Assembly (NCBI GenBank): GCA_904419745.1
Contig: CAJFSS010000012.1
Coordinates: forward strand, 24,954-88,953
Direction of reading: 5' to 3'
Length of the DNA stretch: 64,000 nt
Source of the DNA: Candidatus Pseudoruminococcus merdavium
GTDB lineage: Bacteria; Bacillota; Clostridia; Oscillospirales; Ruminococcaceae
Shown: positions 61,601 to 64,000 of the stretch, piece by piece
How the letters are laid out: every line of letters starts with the position of its first letter
How positions within the stretch are numbered: position 1 is the first letter of the stretch
Notes under the pieces: model-generated
The model's input: only the letters and a program-made list of their open reading frames with translations
Databases searched by the model: none
Told to the model about the DNA's origin: nothing
Program-made: the position numbers and the translations under genes

Positions 61601-63274
61601 TTCTCTTTGTAGCAACACTATCGTCTCCACATGCTTATCATTGTCCAAACTTAATTCCATATTTTCCCCAATGATTGGTAGCTTGAATTTGATTGATTTG
61701 AGCCACTGTCCATTGGGCTGGCGCTCCGGAAAGATTTGTATTTCTGAAATCAGCGCTTCTATAAATCTTCTCCGTTCTACGTCATTCATCACCCCGTATA
61801 GTTTTTCAAAATAAATTAGAACCTTGTATATGTTGTCTGCGGTTAGCTTTTCAGCCTCAATAGCCTGCTTTTTCGCCCTTGCCTCAACCAGAAGGTTTTC
61901 TTCCTCTTCTATCTTATCATACATTCGATAAAGCCTGTCATCAAGATCTGCTTTTCGTTTAATATAGTGACGATCATCAGGATCAAGCGAATCTATTTCT
62001 TCCATCAATTTGGATTTAGTGGAATAATACTGACGAAGTTGCTTTTCGTGATTCGCCACCTCCTGATCTATTGTGGAAGTGTCTACCTTCATATTGATTT
62101 TTTCCTGCATCATCGTGGCAAATTTAGGCTTGCTGACTAATGCTACTATGATTTCTGCGACTGCATCATCCAATAGTTCCTCATTGATTTGCTTTCTGTA
62201 ATCGCACTTATGTCCACGGGTCATGGTGCGGTGTTTGCAACCATAGTAATAAAAATCCTTATACTTTGTTCCATCCTTTTTGTGTTTGATACATTTGTTT
62301 CCATACATTCCTGCACCACACACAGGGCATTTTACAATACCCGAAAGCAGATGAGTTCTCGTATCTTTTCCCTTATTTATATGCTCATATTTTTTTGCCT
62401 GAGCAAGTAATTTGACCTGCGCCGCTTGCCAGATTTCTTCGGAAACAATGGCTTCATGCAATCCGTCAACCAGTAAATAGTTATCTTGTTCTACAAGATG
62501 ATAGTCATTTCTGGTTCCATGTACTTTTTCTGTTCTTCTGCGTCCATAGGCGATTTTGCCACAATATACTGGATTTCTTAGTATTAGGCGAACCAGATGG
62601 GCATCAAACAGAGGATTTTTTCCATTTTGCCGTTGTATTTTTCGTATTCCGTGATTTTCCAGATATTTAGCAATGCCATTTGAACCAATATTGGTATTCA
62701 CATATTGGTCGAATATCACGCGAATTGCTACTGCCTCTTCCTCGTTTATTTCCAGTTTTCCGTCCACAAGCTGATAGCCATACGGTGCAAATCCGCCGTT
62801 CCATTTTCCTTCTCTGGCCTTTTGGATACGTCCTTCCATCGTTTGGACACGAATATTTTCCCTCTCAATTTCAGCGACTGCCGAGAGAACGGAAATCATC
62901 AGTTTGCCAGCATCCTTAGAAGAGTCTATCCCATCCTCAACACAGATTAGATTCACGCCAAAGTCCTGCATAATCTGCAAAGTCGAAAGAACATCTGCCG
63001 CATTTCTCCCGAAACGGGATAATTTAAAGACAAGGACATAAGAAACTCCGTCTTTTCCTTCTTTAATATCATCCATCATTTGAGAAAACTGTACTCGTCC
63101 TTCAATGGATTTTCCGGACTTACCGGCATCCTCATATTCTCTTACAATTTCATAATCATTGTACTCCGCAAAAGCTTTCATTCTTGACTTCTGTGCGTCC
63201 AAAGAGTATCCGTCAATCTGCATTGCTGTTGACACTCTGGTGTAGGTATAAACCTTTGTTTTTCTCTTATCCAT
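61592..63274 (-). CDS. Large serine recombinase (TnpX/TndX-type integrase)
   Basis: Site-specific recombinase of about 560 residues, typical of conjugative or mobilisable elements. The resolvase domain begins VYTYTRVSTAMQIDGYSLDAQ with the nucleophile Ser, and has FKLSRFGRNAADVL. The recombinase domain follows (GFAPYGYQLVDG and RLILRNPVYCGKIAYGRR), then the zinc-ribbon CPVCGAGMYG...C...C and a coiled coil. The open frame begins at 63286. The ATG at 63274 follows GTGAGGTTGTGT. AT-rich compared with the core genes, so horizontally acquired. Confidence 0.95.
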   Translation of the reverse strand: MDKRKTKVYTYTRVSTAMQIDGYSLDAQKSRMKAFAEYNDYEIVREYEDAGKSGKSIEGRVQFSQMMDDIKEGKDGVSYVLVFKLSRFGRNAADVLSTLQIMQDFGVNLICVEDGIDSSKDAGKLMISVLSAVAEIERENIRVQTMEGRIQKAREGKWNGGFAPYGYQLVDGKLEINEEEAVAIRVIFDQYVNTNIGSNGIAKYLENHGIRKIQRQNGKNPLFDAHLVRLILRNPVYCGKIAYGRRRTEKVHGTRNDYHLVEQDNYLLVDGLHEAIVSEEIWQAAQVKLLAQAKKYEHINKGKDTRTHLLSGIVKCPVCGAGMYGNKCIKHKKDGTKYKDFYYYGCKHRTMTRGHKCDYRKQINEELLDDAVAEIIVALVSKPKFATMMQEKINMKVDTSTIDQEVANHEKQLRQYYSTKSKLMEEIDSLDPDDRHYIKRKADLDDRLYRMYDKIEEEENLLVEARAKKQAIEAEKLTADNIYKVLIYFEKLYGVMNDVERRRFIEALISEIQIFPERQPNGQWLKSIKFKLPIIGENMELSLDNDKHVETIVLLQRENL

Positions 63275-63375
63275 ACACAACCTCACTCATAGTGCCACTG
63301 ATGTGCACTACATAATCATCATACACCGGTTCAGTCTCAAAAATGTTTGGACTATATAATCACGATGTAATTATA

Positions 63376-63540
63376 TCATGCAGCCTCTTTAATTTCAACA
63401 GATTCACGCTTTAAATCGATAAACTCACTAATATTTTTCTTTTCTTTAGGGTCTGGCAAACTGTCAATATCTAAAACATCCGCATACTTCTCGATTAAAT
63501 CAGCAAGCAAATCCGCAAGGCCATTCCATTCATCTCCCAT
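63376..63540 (-). CDS. Small 54-residue protein upstream of the recombinase
   Basis: Gene with start ATG at 63540 after GGGAGAAATGGCTT. The peptide is acidic and helical (DEWNGLADLLADLIEKYADVL), then LPDPKEKKNISEFIDLKRES. It is not recognised, but a short gene before a serine recombinase is common in conjugative elements, and it may be co-transcribed with the recombinase (gap about 100 bp). Confidence 0.6.
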   Translation of the reverse strand: MGDEWNGLADLLADLIEKYADVLDIDSLPDPKEKKNISEFIDLKRESVEIKEAA

Positions 63541-63616
63541 AAGCCATTTCTCCCAAAATCAAAAAGAAATAAGTATGAAATCCAATCAAACATTTATCAC
63601 CTCTTTATATCAAAGA

Positions 63617-63990
63617 AGTGCTGCGCCGATTATCCCGACGCAGCACCGCTTCTCTCTTATTTTTTGTATCGTATTCTCTGGACAGCAGGACTGCCCATCA
63701 GCACACCCCCGATACAGGGAATATTCAAGCCGGTTCAGGGTTAGTCAGCCGGATGGCTGCTGAAGCCGCCGCATACCGCCGATAGGTGATTGGCACCATA
63801 TTCGCAGTAAGTTTCGGTGAGTGGCACGGTTCCTTGCGCTGCGCGTCCTGGCACTTTCCGGTCCACCACAGACCGGTCATCAGCCACCAAATGACCGCTC
63901 GGCCCCTTTGATGTTATCGTATTGACGGATGCTCTGACCATCCGCAGGGGGTTATCGCGTTTGTGCTATGCGATGCTCGGCGCAGCACTC
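63617..63990. other. Hairpin-rich GC-richer block bracketed by a 13-bp inverted repeat
   Basis: AGTGCTGCGCCGA at 63617-63629 recurs inverted at 63978-63990. Between them are CGGATG/CATCCG (63926-63944), GGTCAT/ATGACC (63873-63894), and CCGGTC/GACCGG (63856-63874) hairpins, plus a local stem at 63617-63646. A 66-codon minus-strand frame at 63741-63941 overlaps these stems. This may be a structured RNA, an origin or transfer site, or a relic. The right end of the window prevents a decision. Confidence 0.45.
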
Positions 63991-64000
63991 AAAAACTTGA

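Noticed and set aside
63741..63941. 66-codon minus-strand frame with MVRASVNTITSKGPSGHL-like start
   Set aside because: It overlaps several hairpins, has weak start context and no recognised product. Left as part of the hairpin-rich block rather than called as a gene.
1..64000. CRISPR array, rRNA genes, complete insertion sequences
   Set aside because: No regularly spaced direct repeats, no rRNA-like tracts and no transposase with terminal repeats were seen on reading both strands.

Overview
The window looks like chromosomal DNA of an anaerobic, probably spore-forming member of the Clostridia (Oscillospiraceae/Ruminococcaceae-like). The basis is the Firmicutes gene order rpsB-tsf / pyrH-frr-uppS-cdsA-dxr-rseP, a YlmC/YmxH protein and a YtvI protein (both sporulation-linked families), an OadB-type sodium pump subunit, the MEP isoprenoid pathway, strong AGGAGG ribosome binding sites, and many compact hairpin terminators at gene ends. 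I cannot name the genus from sequence alone.

Layout. 1-8370 (all minus strand): ribosomal protein S2 and EF-Ts, then pyrH-frr-uppS-cdsA-dxr-rseP with its own sigma-A promoter, plus ymxH and a MazG-like gene. 8556-15039 (minus): a two-gene ABC exporter, an AraC-type regulator, and a NMT1/SsuABC-type importer. 15214-20032 (plus): AI-2E-family permease, cupin, esterase, gpsA, rarA. 20127-23107 (minus): lysC-hom-ACT protein, the entry to aspartate-family amino acids. 23318-29344: ytvI, then ispE, a DUF362/ferredoxin protein, an aminotransferase with an Lrp regulator, and a PHP phosphatase. 29762-33308 (plus): NAD synthetase, an ACT protein and a DUF711 protein. 33387-37461: acetyltransferases, free methionine-R-sulfoxide reductase, tRNA-Gly(CCC), an amidase and small proteins. 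37533-39103 (minus): an orphan OadB plus a 42-residue membrane peptide behind a riboswitch-like leader. 39138-46112: TetR with a divergent SDR and a perfect operator palindrome, class II aldolase, ClC transporter, an MFS carrier, and a deletion scar joining SDR and LysR remnants. 46120-57044: MFS, a phospholipase-C-like protein, a nitrilase-family amidase, M18 peptidase, lytic transglycosylase, coaE, Sua5-type tsaC, prfA, DUF951, two uncharacterised or S1-domain genes, and a DUF362 gene. 57202-60751: an AT-rich, MerR-controlled ABC/acetyltransferase/lipoprotein cluster. 61452-64000: one end of a probable mobile element with a large serine recombinase.

Most of the window is core metabolism. 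The points most worth following are these. The leader of the oadB unit has the core of a yybP-ykoY-like (Mn2+) riboswitch, but the gene it controls belongs to a Na+ pump family. The two-domain NAD synthetase appears to have lost the Glu-Lys-Cys triad of its glutaminase domain. Two promoters have the 19-bp spacer and dyad typical of MerR regulators. A 29-bp perfect palindrome overlaps an SDR promoter. A hairpin-rich block lies beside the recombinase. Many coding starts were moved downstream of the longest open frame to match a ribosome binding site, and this is stated in each entry.
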